DNA of 64,000 nucleotides, taken from NCBI GenBank assembly GCA_964036275.1, contig OZ038438.1:15607720-15671719 (forward strand). Direction: 5' to 3'. Numbering within the stretch: position 1 is the stretch's first letter; each line of letters opens with the position of its first letter. Below the pieces are notes generated by a model. The model was not told the origin of the DNA. It did no database searches and worked only from the letters and a program-made list of their open reading frames with translations. This document shows positions 23,133 through 36,164 of the stretch, piece by piece. A program made the position numbers and the translations under genes. The stretch is from Litoditis marina (Eukaryota > Nematoda > Chromadorea > Rhabditida > Rhabditidae).

Positions 23133-26100
23133 ATGTCGATCATTTCTATACTTCTGACCGTTTTCACCTCCATTCCACACTTCAGTTTCAACTTTAAAGT
23201 TATCAATAATAACTTTAATATCGATTGGAGAAGCGAGTATGCGCAGGTGAGCAATGTGCAAATATCACTGGATGATTATTTTGTCAAGCTCGTCAATTCA
23301 ATCTTTGTGCATAGGAAAACCCCAAAGTTTTAAGTGAATGTGCTACTTTCGGTTAATGGCTGGCAGGTTTGCAACCACATGGACAATTGCATTTTTCCGT
23401 GCAAACAAGTTTATCCGTTTGTCAATTCATTAACGAAAAAATTTATAAACGTTTTTTTGTGTCACGCTCTTGTGTCACGTTTGCATTTTAGATAGGCTCA
23501 GACAATATTGACCCGCCGGAAATAGTTTCAACGTTTTTATTGCCTCTTCTTCTGTTTATGATTTGGATCTCGCATTAATTTTGAGCGGGTTGCCGATTAA
23601 TTTGGAACCATACATTGCTCAGGCTCAAACAAATTAGATAGGCTGAAATTAAATTCCAAATAATTTCTTCACGTGGGCGCGTTTCCATTGAACAACCATG
23701 ATATTGAAGGTTGAATTAGCCAGAAAGCATTTTTATTTTTATTCATTACTTCCGAAAATATAGTGGCCTACAAACTGGTTAAACAAATTGTCATCTGTTG
23801 TTTACCAGATGTACAAGAAAACAAATAAGACGCGCGTTAGCTATGTCGAATTAAATATGAGTTAGGTGGGAATTCATGTCACAACCCAGCACCTTATTTG
23901 GAGAACAGATATCATGTGGCATACACGTTCGGAGACAGAAAACTCGAGCTTCTTGAAAAAATTCTTGGATTGCAGAGTTTGGCGCTGATCGCGGCGAGTT
24001 GCGCGGCCGTTTCCCTTCTGCTGTTGCTGACCATCGTCATAACCTGGGTATGCCAATGCTGTTCCAAAGACGACATTACGGCGAAATCGAGACGAAAAGT
24101 CAGACGACTCTCTACAATTCTATTCATTCTCAGCGTTCTGTGCTTGTGAGTTTGAATCTGGATCAGTTTTCATAGAAAGTCAAAACCATCAAAATCAATG
24201 TTGGGTGGGACGTGAAAGTTGTGAATCCGATTCTATTGTAATATTTAGTTTATTACGCATCGCAATAACATCATTCCGAAACTTATGATTATATCCTGCA
24301 AACTTTGGTAAAATACAATGACATTCGCGCGTAGTTAGTTCGCACCTGAATTTTGACTCGGACGTACATGTTGTTAACGTGAGGGCTCTCACAATACTGT
24401 TCGGCGGGTTCGCGTTTGCACTGCATTCCGGTTGCACACAATGACCGCTCGTCGCGCTACTGTTTGCTTTAATAAGCGATAACAAACGAGCACTTTCTTT
24501 CGTAATGTCGACTCTGCATGAATCGGATAGAACGTTGAACCTGAAAGGCGGAAAATGACTCTCCTGGAGAGAAATCTGTTAATACATCTTGTAATAATAT
24601 GTGGAAAATTGTAGTTTTGCAATGAAAAAGAGAGTTTTTCAATAGTATATTCAATAATTTCCGTTTTTCAGCTTCTTCCTAGGTTTCTGTTTGTTCGGGA
24701 ATGAGCATATTAACAGAGGAATGGCCACATCAACGGCTGGTTTGGGTGATGTGAACAGACAGTTCAAATTGGCAATGAGCCAGGTGAGTTTCATGTTTTA
24801 CTCAGAAATATTTGCGAATATTTTCTGCAATTAACAAACAACAAAAAGAGAGCACGAAGTCTTTGTCTGAATATAGATATATTTGAATTGAAACTCTAGT
24901 GTGCACTGCTTTTTCAATAGAATGGAGTGATTTTGTAGCAGAAGTAAAAAGTGACTTGAAACATTAACGAACATTAACACTTGCCCTTTTCTTCTACTTT
25001 GTATTGCCGACATCTCGAAATGGATTCGAACTGCCACGTAGAACGTAAAGAAACATCAAGTATTCCGTACTTTACAACTCTCACGTGAATACACATTTCC
25101 CTAGCAGTCGTAAAATTATAGTATTTTCCAGGCTGAATCGCTGAACAACACCTGTCAAAACGCTACTGTTCATATCAAACACCTAACAGATATGATTCAC
25201 GAGAAGAGTAAACAACCGGAAGTCAACCAAACGGTGAGTTTCAGAGGTTTGTGAGTGAGATAAATATCGTTCCTCTGTATAACCGATCTATACGTGGACC
25301 TTACCAGCACATTGGTATAATTTTCAGTTGGTGCTACAAGTGGACACCATACTCACTTCCATCACTAACAACATGAATATGGTCACTTTCCGTCTCAATG
25401 GAATGCATAAGATACTCAGCGGAGTATCGATTCTGGAAACGGTCAAGGTGTATGGAGAAAGGATAGAAGTGGAAAGGTAGGCGGCCTGGTTTCAACTAGT
25501 CTTTACTTGAAATATTTTTCACTCAGATAGTCGACTAGACACGGTACATTTATACTTCTAGGGAACAAAAGCAAAGTTGAGTTTGTTAGCGAGTTGTGGG
25601 AAGAATACAAGAAGATCTATTCAGCCCCGTTCTATGTTGACTTCGTTTATATTTCTCAGTGTGGTGGCACTTTTCAGCATTCTAGTATGTTCCACCTGTC
25701 CTTGTGTTCAAAAATGCATCCATGTTCTCACGCGGAGAGGTAATTTTTCATGCGTCACGTCATGTGAAATGGCTGGGTAGCTGGATATCGGGGAACATGA
25801 GATGGAATCGGGTCGGAGTGTAGGGGAAAAGGGTAGTTATAACTTCGTCCTCGAGACTATCAGGCAACAATCATGATACGTGAAATTGGTGCCGACCTAC
25901 GTAATTTGACTGTCTACAGCTTGTGAACCTATCAGCTAGCTACAAGGTTGGGCCAGCTGACGCTCATTTCAGTTTGACCAGACTTTCAGAGGACGGTGAA
26001 CAAAATTTTTGATAGTCGATTCTCCGTATGCTCTAAATTCTTATATTAAATTATCCATTCCACACTTTTGCGTGCAGATGCTGCTCTCAATCCGTTATTT

Positions 26101-29100
26101 GTTTACTATCATGGTGTATTCAGTGCTAAAATGTTTACTGTCCTGCAGTATATTGGCGCCAGCTGTAAGAGTTATCGCATTTCCTTTCCGATATGTTTGT
26201 TTACTTTGACTTTGTGGAAACCTAAGACCTTTCGGACACTTGGCGCCATATCTTCATTAGCATTCTCTGATACTATTAGAGCTGGAAATTTTCTGAATGG
26301 TTGTACACTCAATTTCTGCGGAGGGGGGGGGGGGTAGAGAAACTCTAGTTGATCTAGAGAGAAGTCAGATTACCGGTGGAGTGAGTAAACTACGGTCTTT
26401 CAAACAGACTTCGCTGTATGTACAACATTTTACATGGGTGATAACGTGGCCAGTGGACGGTCTGTGGGATTAAGAATGAAGTTTCGTCTGAGGGATTATT
26501 TGGCAGACAAAGACATGTGGTGATGGATTGGGTACGGCGCCATCTGGTTGTAGACGTATCAGATGCAACAATATCTCCCCCTAAGCACATCAAAGGGCAC
26601 ACAACCGAAACACAAATCATGAATGTCATCAACAAAATACTTTGTGAGCAATAGTTCTTGGCAGACAAAGACATGTGGTGATGTCACGCTGTTTTTCGGC
26701 GGGTAGGAAGCTCGTCAAAAATACCGTATGCTTTGGAATAATCGGTGTTTGTTGTTGTTTTATGTAATTTGCTACATGCTCTTCACAAATTTACTTTGAG
26801 ATTTTTTAGATGGATTCTACTGGTACTTCTGCTCTCCATCATGCTGTGTGTGCTGTTCGCGGGAGTCATTTCATTCTGCCGTCAGTCGAAAAAGGGGGCA
26901 GTCGTATTCTCAGGACTCGGCATCGTCATATTCATCGTCGTATGGATAGTGTTGTGCTTCGTTCTTCCAGCCACTGTGGTGAGTCTGAGCGCTCTCTCTC
27001 ACATTTCATTCCCTCACCAACACACAGCCATTATTACTGTATATTTTCACAAACGGGCAATTTCTGTGCAAGCAACAATACGGGCCCGATTTTCACAAAA
27101 ACTGTTGGGTTAGAGAAACTTGTTTGAATTATGTTGGAATTGAAAGGTCATACCTTATGAAAATACGCATAACTGTTGTCTGAAACTCGGACACGTTACG
27201 GTGTGTGAAACCCAACAAAGTACGGTGAATGAAAAACTGCGACGACCATTGTAAATTTGTAGTTTGAACTCGATGCGTGCCCTAACTCACGAGTTGCGAC
27301 CGAAAACGAGAAAGCAAACTACAAAAACAGCTACATTCGACTTGCCTTGGGTATAGCCGGCTCTATCTACGGTAACTGGCAGTTACATAGACATATTTAT
27401 ACAGTATCCTCATGGTTCAGGCGTTGGCTGACTTCTGTTCGTCGGGCGGCGCGTTCATTCGATCTCGCCTCTCGCCCCCGATGATCAGTGCCTTGGAGTT
27501 CTATCGTCAATGCGAGGAGAAGCCCTCGCACGACAATGTACCCTCGATCATGTTGGCGTCCAACATAAGTGATGCGCTGAGCGATATCCAGAACACAAAG
27601 ACCAAGCTCGACTCTCTGCTGGATACCACCTTCAATCATAGTGAAATTGTGAGCTCATTATTAGTATCTTTGTATTCTTAGCTTTGCGCTTCCACAGGTT
27701 AGAGGCTCACTGAATGAAGTAGAGAAAAAACATTCGTAATTATAGAAGGGATAACATCAGCTCACTGGTGGTAGTTGAAAAACAAAAATAAGGACATCGC
27801 TAGTTTTATTATTCGTAGCGTTGGTGTGTATGAAAACACATCACAACTTTCGCGTATAGCCAATTGAAATACGGTGTTTGGGGTTTAAACTCTTTTTCCA
27901 TATTGGTGTGACCCATTGTCTCTACTAGTATTCGATTCATATCTCCTTTTCCAGATATCGAATGCATCGGCCCTCATATCCGAGGACTCTACCCGTTCCC
28001 TGAAAGGTGTTGGGGCCCTCGAGTCCCAGCTGGGCTGTTATGCCTACAAACCAGATGTTCTTGCGATGCACCACGGAATTTGTGACCAAGCCATGTGAGT
28101 GCCAAACTGATCACAGTAAAGAAGATTGAACAACAGATTTTAGTCTTATAACATGGCTGGGATTGTTTTCTTGTTATCGTAGTTACTTAGTTAAGTTTCA
28201 ATCATTTAGTTCTGTCTTGTTTTTGATAAAGTTATTCGATAGGTAACAAAACATCACGTCTCAAAAAGTGATGATTTTCTGATACGCGCAAATGCGAGGG
28301 GTTCCTCGCACGAGAAAACAAAATAACTATATGTCAGTGAAACGCAAAAGTCCACCATGTTACGCTCGAAAACGGTGGGGAGGATCTACAGGCTAGTTCG
28401 AGCTTTACATAACTTGACAAACTGTTCTTCGAGTTACTGAACTTAAGTTATTTCCAGTGTTGGATCAGCAATACTGACGGGATGTCTTCTGTGCCTGGGG
28501 ATATTCATGTTTGCCCTGTTGATCATCGTATCACGATCGTGGAACTTGTTCAGCAGATTGTAAGTTTATATTTGATATTTTTCCAATGCATGACTACTGT
28601 CCAACCATATGTGAGAGCTTTTCATATCTGTCACCTTTCAAAACTTTATTGAAGGAGAGCGTACATCAAAATAGTGTCCATTCACGCGCTCATAGCCACT
28701 TACAGTATGAACTAGAGCTTTTCGGGCAGTTGTTGACAGATTTGATTCTGTACCGTCGTTGTCAGAATACAGCGAAACTTAATAATTTGTGCTCATTGAA
28801 TATCACTGTAATTGTCTACGGGTGGGTGAAGTAGAGTATAGCTGTTCTGTCTCCGGTTCCTCAGCACTTTATACATGGTCCTTTTTCACAGCTTAGTCGA
28901 GCCGTCGCGGGTCTGTCCGCCTTGTTCTGAGCAAGCTCGAACCAATAAACCTCTCCACTTTGTCACTAGCACACAAAAACGGGTTTCCTTTCGGTATGTC
29001 GGTGTGGTACGGTACTTGAACTGTTGCGTGTTCTGCATGTCTTTGGAGCTATCGCCGTCCAAATGTGTCACGTGTCCTACCTGAAGAAGAAGTCATAGAA

Positions 29101-30458
29101 CAACAATTTAATTTTCTCTGAAATAGTTATGAATATGTTAATTTCTATTTTTCGCATGATTGTTAGGAGAACTGGAGCGAAACTCATATAAATCTCTATT
29201 CAATTGCGTTGCCAATGTCATGCGTGCTTTTGCTAACATCAGCGACTCTTTCTCAGCGCAACGTGCCATGCTGAGAACAAGCTTGATCGTCGAGTCTATT
29301 TTACAGAAATCATATTATATAATGAATTGAAACGCAAAAATAAGGTCAACATGTGTCAGTACCGCTTGTCGTGGGAAAATATTCAAATGTCCAGCATGTA
29401 ACTGCATTTTTCACAAAATGCGTCGTTTTAATTATGGTTGAAATTTGGCATGTTCTGTGTGATTGGATTGAGAAACGACTCGAAAGAAAGAAAATGAGAC
29501 AAACATTGAAATGATCTGTGTTTTCAGACCACAGGACTATGTAGAGGTTGACGAAGATGACCCATTCTTCCCGAGAACAAACGATTCGAATATCCCGGTT
29601 GATATTTATGGAACACATGTGTTCAATCCTCGAACACGGTCGGTTCCTCAATCTCATTCTCAAATATTCTGCTGATCCCAGAACTCAGAATGAAAACACT
29701 GTGTTGTTCATTTCAACAAAATGAACTTAAAAAAAAACTCATTCTCGAAGTCATTTATAGGATAAATGGTATTAAATCAAGCAGAAAGTGGTTTCTTGCG
29801 ATGGGTTACTGTAATGCAGTTTTACACTGCCTGAAAGATGTAGTTAGTGCCTGTTTATCTTTTTTTTTTGTTGAGGACGTAATATACGTTGCACTTTTAT
29901 TCTGTTTACAGCTCAATTTAACTGCTAGAATCATAGAATTCAACCAGTTATTTGTTCATAGAAGGTCATGTTGAACTCTTTGTTAAATTCTCCGGAAATC
30001 AACAGTTTTATTCAGAGATCGAGCCGAACCCTCGACCAACACCACCACCGCCACCGGGAACGGAACATCGGCGGATGAAGTGACAACTCCGCTCTGGAAC
30101 AGGACTTCGCAGCAACCATCTCAGACAGCGAGGTTGGTTTTATCGAGTCAAAAAGTCACTCATGTAACGTGAATTTACTTGCTGTAAATTACTGCAACAG
30201 CTTGCTAGAAACACATGGGTTTCTCACAAAAAGTTTCACATTTTTATATCATTTTGCAAAGACTTGTTAAATACACTCTCAGTTGAATCTTCAGGGAAAC
30301 TTTTTCGAATCTTCAGGGAAGCCTTTTCGAATCCTGTTCATATTCGAAGAGAATATATTTATTTGGTGTATTGTAACCGAAGTAACATTTACAGTCTGGC
30401 AAGAGGTACCTACAACGAACATCCCTATGGAAACTATCAAGATCATTACGACGTATAA
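23133..30458 (+). CDS. ttyh: Tweety homologue (TTYH family membrane protein)
   Basis: Twelve exons (23133-23246, 23976-24145, 24672-24783, 25132-25233, 25328-25476, 26810-26978, 27421-27648, 27955-28094, 28458-28559, 29528-29638, 30016-30132, 30395-30458) encode 525 residues, the usual Tweety length. Tweety features in order: a short N-terminus (SIPHFSFNFKVINNNF); TM1 (LALIAASCAAVSLLLLLTIV) ending in a CxCC cluster; TM2 (ILFILSVLCLFFLGFCLFG); an N-glycosylated extracellular helical domain (NNTCQNATVHIK); paired TM3-TM4; a second Cys-containing ectodomain (YRQCEEKPSHDN, HGICDQAI); TM5 (LCLGIFMFALLIIVSRSWN); and an acidic then Thr/Asn-rich cytoplasmic tail. Tweety proteins are dimeric membrane proteins linked to volume-regulated anion currents and lipid handling. 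Exon 2 starts at the TTGCAG acceptor because only this join gives the family sequence EYAQ-SLALIAA. A splice acceptor lies 15 nt before the ATG. Confidence 0.92.
26323..26334. repeat. Poly(G) run
   Basis: Twelve consecutive G within a Tweety intron (between exons 5 and 6). A similar run of 13 G lies at 31814-31826. Such runs are prone to length errors in assembly. Confidence 0.9.
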
Positions 30459-32076
30459 GCTTTTAGAAGATTAATTGTTGTATTATAGTTCCTTTCATGT
30501 TTCTTTGTTTCTCATCTGTATCTCATTGTAGCTAGCCAGTAGTTGTGGAAGATTCAAATGTTTCTGTGACAGCGGAAGATCAAAAATGTCTTATGATCAC
30601 AAAGCCTTTTTCTCCAACACGTAATCTGCATGTTGTACATTGGGTCTTATTTTGACGACGTGTTTTCCAGAGAAACTTTCCAGCCTAATAGCTGGTTAAC
30701 CTTCTCCGGGCGACCTCTGAATCTTCTCATTAATTTATTACGTCACACACCGTCCGCCCCAGAGAGGCTAAACAAGGGCACGACTGTAGTTATTCAAATA
30801 ATTCTGTTGGGTTCATACGGTCGGCTCATCAATCGGAAAAGCTCGAACGAGGAAATTATTCTTATCTAGCGAGCTTCGAAAATAACGGCCCGAATAGTGA
30901 ACCCAGCCTTACACAAGTCGAATTGTTTTTTGTGTTTCACGTTTATAGTACGGATTAATGAATCGTTCATCTACTAATTTATTATGGAATTATCCGCAAG
31001 GTTTGTGGACGTAATAGTTGACTATGTATGTTCCCGAATCTAAACTTGCTGTGCAGCTAAAAAAGTTGAGATACGAGTACAGGTGTGTATTTCGTGTACG
31101 AGATTTTGTTTGCTCTTTTATTCAGAACGAGCGCTGTAAAATACATTTTCGTGTTTGGTCGGAGGCATCCTCGATTTCCGCAACAGTTTCTTTGAAACAG
31201 CTATAAAAACTGCATTCTCGCCACTCTGTACGAAATATTTACGGAATTGTTACCCAACTTGTACTGAGTAGACATCATTGAAGGGGATAATTTGAATTGT
31301 TGTACGTATCTTGAGTGACCAAAACTTCGTTAAAGTTTGATCTTGCTACGCGCAATAATTCACCAATTTCTATCGAAAATAACGAGATCAAACTACAAAC
31401 GCGACAGGGCACCGTATTGGCTTTCTTTGACCAGAGAAAAAGTTGGAATAAATGTTATGTTGGTGTTGGTAACATCAAATGCTGGTAACACCGAATAAAT
31501 CCAAACATTTCCAACCGTATGGAAAAATATCAAAACCAATGTAAGGTCACCAACTATCTGATAAAAATCCGTTCAGTTTCTTTGCCAACATATTCATCTA
31601 CTAGTACGGATAAAAACTGATTAATGATCTTTGTATTGTGTTTTATATTATACATGTTTGTGAATGAAGTAATATTTTTAGGGGAGAAACTTTTCACGAA
31701 TCTCGAATTTTACAAGAAATATGTTGTATCGCATATCAGTTCCATTGAAAGCTAGCGTTGATGAAAGAGCAAATTGCTCGTTCCAAATACTACGTGTTTT
31801 TGTTTTCTGACTAGGGGGGGGGGGGGAAATTGTGAATACACGAATGCAGAAATAGTTAGACTCTGCTATCAATCTTCATAATCTATTCGCATCGGGCCAA
31901 ATTTGATTGTGAACCTGAAATAGAAGTAGAGTATTGCTCTCCTCAGTGTGAGTCCCCACACTTTGAAACACTTTGATTTGATACCAGTTGTGAGGGGATG
32001 CTATGCAGTCATAAAACAATTTATTACCATCCAGTGATAAAGCGACCGAGCGACGCCCGTCCACTGCCTAGTCGCC
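30459..32076. other. Intergenic, nothing recognised
   Basis: About 1.6 kb between the Tweety stop and the first Cys-rich secreted gene. It contains a 13-base G run (31814-31826). I see no conserved frame, RNA gene or bounded repeat. Confidence 0.5.
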
Positions 32077-34788
32077 ATGCTAGCTATCGTCTTTGTAGCA
32101 ATTCTAGGTGAGCACCTCTCAAACTACAATCTCACCACCACAAATCTCAAGCACAACTGACTTCCATCCGCCATTTTTATACACCATCCGATCTCCCATA
32201 GTGTAGTTTTTCTTCAAAAATACGGTGTATTGATTATAACTAACAAAACATACGTTATGTGTTTTCACACAAAATATATTTTTCAAATTGTAGTATGTCA
32301 AAGTAGTCAAAGTGATTGCAAAGTTATTCACCAGCATTTGCAAGAAAGTTTAGAACAGCTGTGATTCCTTACGAAATTAACTAGTAATCCTGAAGTAGAG
32401 TATCAAGTTTCAGGATTGCTTTCAGAAGAAACAATCATCATTGAACCATATTAATTATATTTTTAGGCTACGCGAGCGCGCAGACGAATCCGGGATACCA
32501 ATTCGCGGCTTGTGCGCCAGCAGATCTACAGAGATGTCAGAGTGTATTCAATGATGCGGCCGGGATCGATCGTGAGTCAGAAAGAATCGTTTCACAGCTT
32601 AATAATACCTCCGTGGTCGACAGAATGAACTGACCGTTTTGTTTGCAGCCTCTCTCGGTGTCCAGCAATACGATGTTCTGAAGACGGCCATTCAAGGTGT
32701 TTGGGCCTCCAACGGAGCTGCCGGACTTCTGAAGACGTGCATGGCATTCAAACTGTACAGCTCGTGTTTCAGGTGCATCATCTTTTCATGATTACATTGC
32801 TCAATATTGCAGCGTTGACCAATCTCATGTGTTCGATTTCAGTTCTGACCAGGAGTATTTCAACTGTGCCAAGAATCCGCTCGGACTTCTGGTAGACAAC
32901 AACGGGTAAGAATTTATATACACAAATCTACATACTTTACTGGTTTGAATTTAGTTCGAATGTTATATATACCCACTGAGCCAATGAAATTGTGTACGAT
33001 TGCATGTACAAAACATGATGAAATAACAAACGGTCGGCTAAATGTTGTGAAATTGGTTGAATTTTAGCACATCCACCGGTATCACGAAGCTACAAGCGTT
33101 GGGATACACCAAGATATTCAATCAGTTTGATTTCGCTTGTGGTGCAGGATTCTCACGTGAGTTCCACTTTCACCCACAGTATTTTTTGATCCGAACCCAA
33201 CCGTTTCCTCATTTTTCGAGATCTTTTATTTGTTTTTGCGAGAAAGAAGTATACCGCAAAACCAGAGCATTTTGAAACGCCATACTTGGTGAATAAACTT
33301 AGTGTATTTGTCACATCCATGATAAAAAAAACACAACGATTTCTCGAGCATTTAGATTATTCATTAATTAAAAGAATTTGATTTCGCTGACACATCTCAT
33401 TTACGAACGATTTTGAGTACTCGACTATTGATTCTCGTGTCACTGGAATGAATTGGAGTAGACTAAGTTTTTCATCCCCCATTTTCGATACAGAATATTA
33501 CCGAATGAAATACTGAAACGGCCGTTCAGTTGCAACTGGTTCCATATAAGGTCATAGGTCATCTGTCATGTGTGAATTAGCTATTCCCACTTACAAGTGG
33601 GGCATCAGCCGTAATGACTTTATATAGCCCTCATTCTTTCTTTCTACGTAAACTCCCGCAATAAACAGTGGAATTCCAGTGTTTCACGCACACGTGGTTT
33701 TACGTGTGTAATGTTATAAATATACACTTTTTTTGGCGAACTTCAACAACATTGACTGGCTTTTTCGTTTGAACATTATACTGTCGCAGTCCACAAGCGT
33801 ATTCTGTCCAGATTCCACTGATCTGAATTTTCCTCAGCTTGAATAACATTTCTGTGACGTTCTTGAGGTGCCTATACCACGCTATGAGCACACTCTACAT
33901 ACTTTTTAATCTCGTTCATTTATGGTTCTCTAATTAACGGTATTCGTTTTTGAGAGTTCGCCAACAACGACGCTTGTGGTTCTTCCGTGTTCACCAATCG
34001 ATCAGCTGAATTGGATGTTTGCGAGTCTTCCCTCGTGAAGTACATCACGAACAACCCTACTACGCCATGCAAGTATGTTTACAGTTTACTATTTCGTAGC
34101 GAATAACTTTGAAATGTTCTAGAAAAATCAATAACTTGTTGTATTTGTGTACTATCTGATATCTTTCATGCACAGTGATAAAAGTGTGGATGACGTGGAC
34201 CATTAAAGTGTTAGATAACCGAGACAATTTTATGGTGTTTCTTGTTTCAATCATATCTTGCATAGTTTACAGTATACATACTTCGAAGGGAGAATAAACT
34301 TTGAAAATATATCATTAGGCCAATTAGTTCAATGGAAATACTTAGATATGTTCTGTTTCAGTGGTGTCCTGATAGCAAAGAACTGTGTACAAAACGTTTT
34401 CACTCGTCAATGCGGAAATATTCCTGAGCTGCAATGGTGGGGCTGTCAGTACGAGAGAACCGGCACACAGAAGCTGTACCCGCAGTGTAGCCAGATATAT
34501 TGCACATGTGAGTTGAATTCAACTTGATCACCCACAAAATAAAGCACGGTTCCTAACTAGCAACTGTCACAAGCATTGTCTGTTTCATCTGAGTCAACTA
34601 CGGTGTCAGCGTGTGTTTTTATCGGAAAAGAAGTAAACTCTTCGAAAAATCATTTCAATAAGGTGAAGGGGCAGATGTTCGCAAGAGAAACGGCATCTTT
34701 TCACTTTTTGTTTTTGACACCTACTCGCTTTTCTTCTTCTCACCAAACTGTCATTTTTTCAGATAACGAAAAAGCGCCATCTCAGTAG
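32077..34788 (+). CDS. Cys-rich secreted protein, paralogue A
   Basis: Eight exons (32077-32107, 32467-32571, 32649-32772, 32843-32905, 33068-33156, 33955-34072, 34362-34507, 34763-34788) encode 233 residues. A signal peptide (MLAIVFVAILGYASAQ) is followed by a mature domain with 14 cysteines and the hallmarks of this three-gene family: two N-terminal Cys, GLLKTCMAF, FDFACGAGF, a C-x8-C pair ending QCG, and WWGCQY. There are N-linked sequons (NGTS, NRS). The spacing loosely resembles nematode DUF19 (T20D4.11-like) secreted domains, but that is a guess from memory. The function is unknown; it is probably an extracellular, disulfide-stabilised protein. Intron 5 ends in GAG (TTTTTGAG|AGTTC). A splice acceptor lies 5 nt before the ATG. 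Confidence 0.8.
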
Positions 34789-36164
34789 GATCCCACTTGA
34801 AGGAATACAAAGTCTACGTTCATGTTTAAATATGTATTTTCATTAAATAAAGGTTTATAGTTTGAATTGTGCAAATAATAATTTTGCGAAGCTCTTGAGA
34901 ACCTCATTATAATGTGAACTGTCTTGATTTTCCACAAGCAGTTAATGAATGTGCTCAGCTGATCTCCTCGGACGTCTAACTTTCACTGTGCAATGTGTGC
35001 CTAGCCGCAGTCTCTTTAGTTTCAACTAGCATAGAAGTCACACCGTTCAGCTCAATGTTTATTCTTTTGCAGTCATCATGTAAGGTGTCGTGTCCTCTGC
35101 ATGTTTATGGTCCTTATCTTCAGGCGCGCCTTCATTTTTTATGGTTAGCACTGACGTTAATAGTTGCACAGCACCATAAATGGAATTCAGAGCCAGTTGG
35201 TGACAAACCGAAAAGTGTTCAATTAGGATAGTACAAAGCTCCAGACAGATATAAATTCATTCTTGTCTACACCAGTTGATCTAATAATCAGTTACTTCTT
35301 GAATTCATAATTTCTAGAATGCAATTACCAAGACTCGGAAACTGTTGATGTCATAGTCACTATGGTAAAATAAAAGAACAGGTCAGATGTGTTTACAAAT
35401 AAGTATATCGCTCACTTGTAGACACTACTTTTATTTGCTGAATCAAAATCTGGTCAAAGATGTCGCATTCATTTGTTTGGAAAACGTTCCCGAGGTCCCT
35501 AATCTTATATTCAATTGGTGCAATATGTAGTTGCAACTTAACGTGTCCTAGCTGTTGTATGTGACTCCGAAGAATATAACTTACAAGGTGATTTGAATTC
35601 AACCGCTATACGTGTCACATTAGGAAACGCCCAACCATGATTATTTGGGCCATAACTTGGTATGTTATCGGTTAGCGATGTGACAGGGGAAAGTCGGGAC
35701 CGCAAAAGAGGAGTGTTGAGAAACAGAAAAGAAATAAATGTGTGATTTGGCTCAAATTTTATGTTCTGATTCTTCTGAGTTTAAATGAATGAAAGGAATG
35801 TAACCTCATTTTCTTGAATTTTCGTTCGATGACTACTTCGGTGAACTTCATTCTTTATCTCTCGGGGAGATAATATTCCCTCAACGAAAGAGATTTAGTG
35901 TTCGTGTTGTATAGAAAACTGGAGGAACATGTATGTGTTCACAAGAGTAATGTTCGGAACATACAGAGAGAAAACGTTTGCTGGTAGGGATTTGTTTTTG
36001 ATTTCGCGCGAAGTTCATCGAGGCAATCGATAATCGTGCTTTTATGAGTGTGTACTCACAAAAATAAGTATTGATTTCCATATTTAATTGCCGTGGAATT
36101 ATCGGTGGATACGAAGGTTTCTTTACGACCACAGCGTCTCAGGCCACTATCAGTGTCGCTATAC
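34789..36164. other. Intergenic between paralogues A and B
   Basis: About 1.4 kb. A polyadenylation signal AATAAA at 34846-34851 fits the 3' end of paralogue A. Nothing else is recognised. A splice-acceptor sequence (CACTATCAG) lies 11 nt before the start of paralogue B. Confidence 0.5.

Noticed and set aside
23898..23975. Upstream extension of Tweety exon 2 (open frame before the TTGCAG acceptor)
   Set aside because: It is open in frame, but no acceptor joins it in phase to exon 1, whereas the TTGCAG site at 23975 restores the family sequence exactly.
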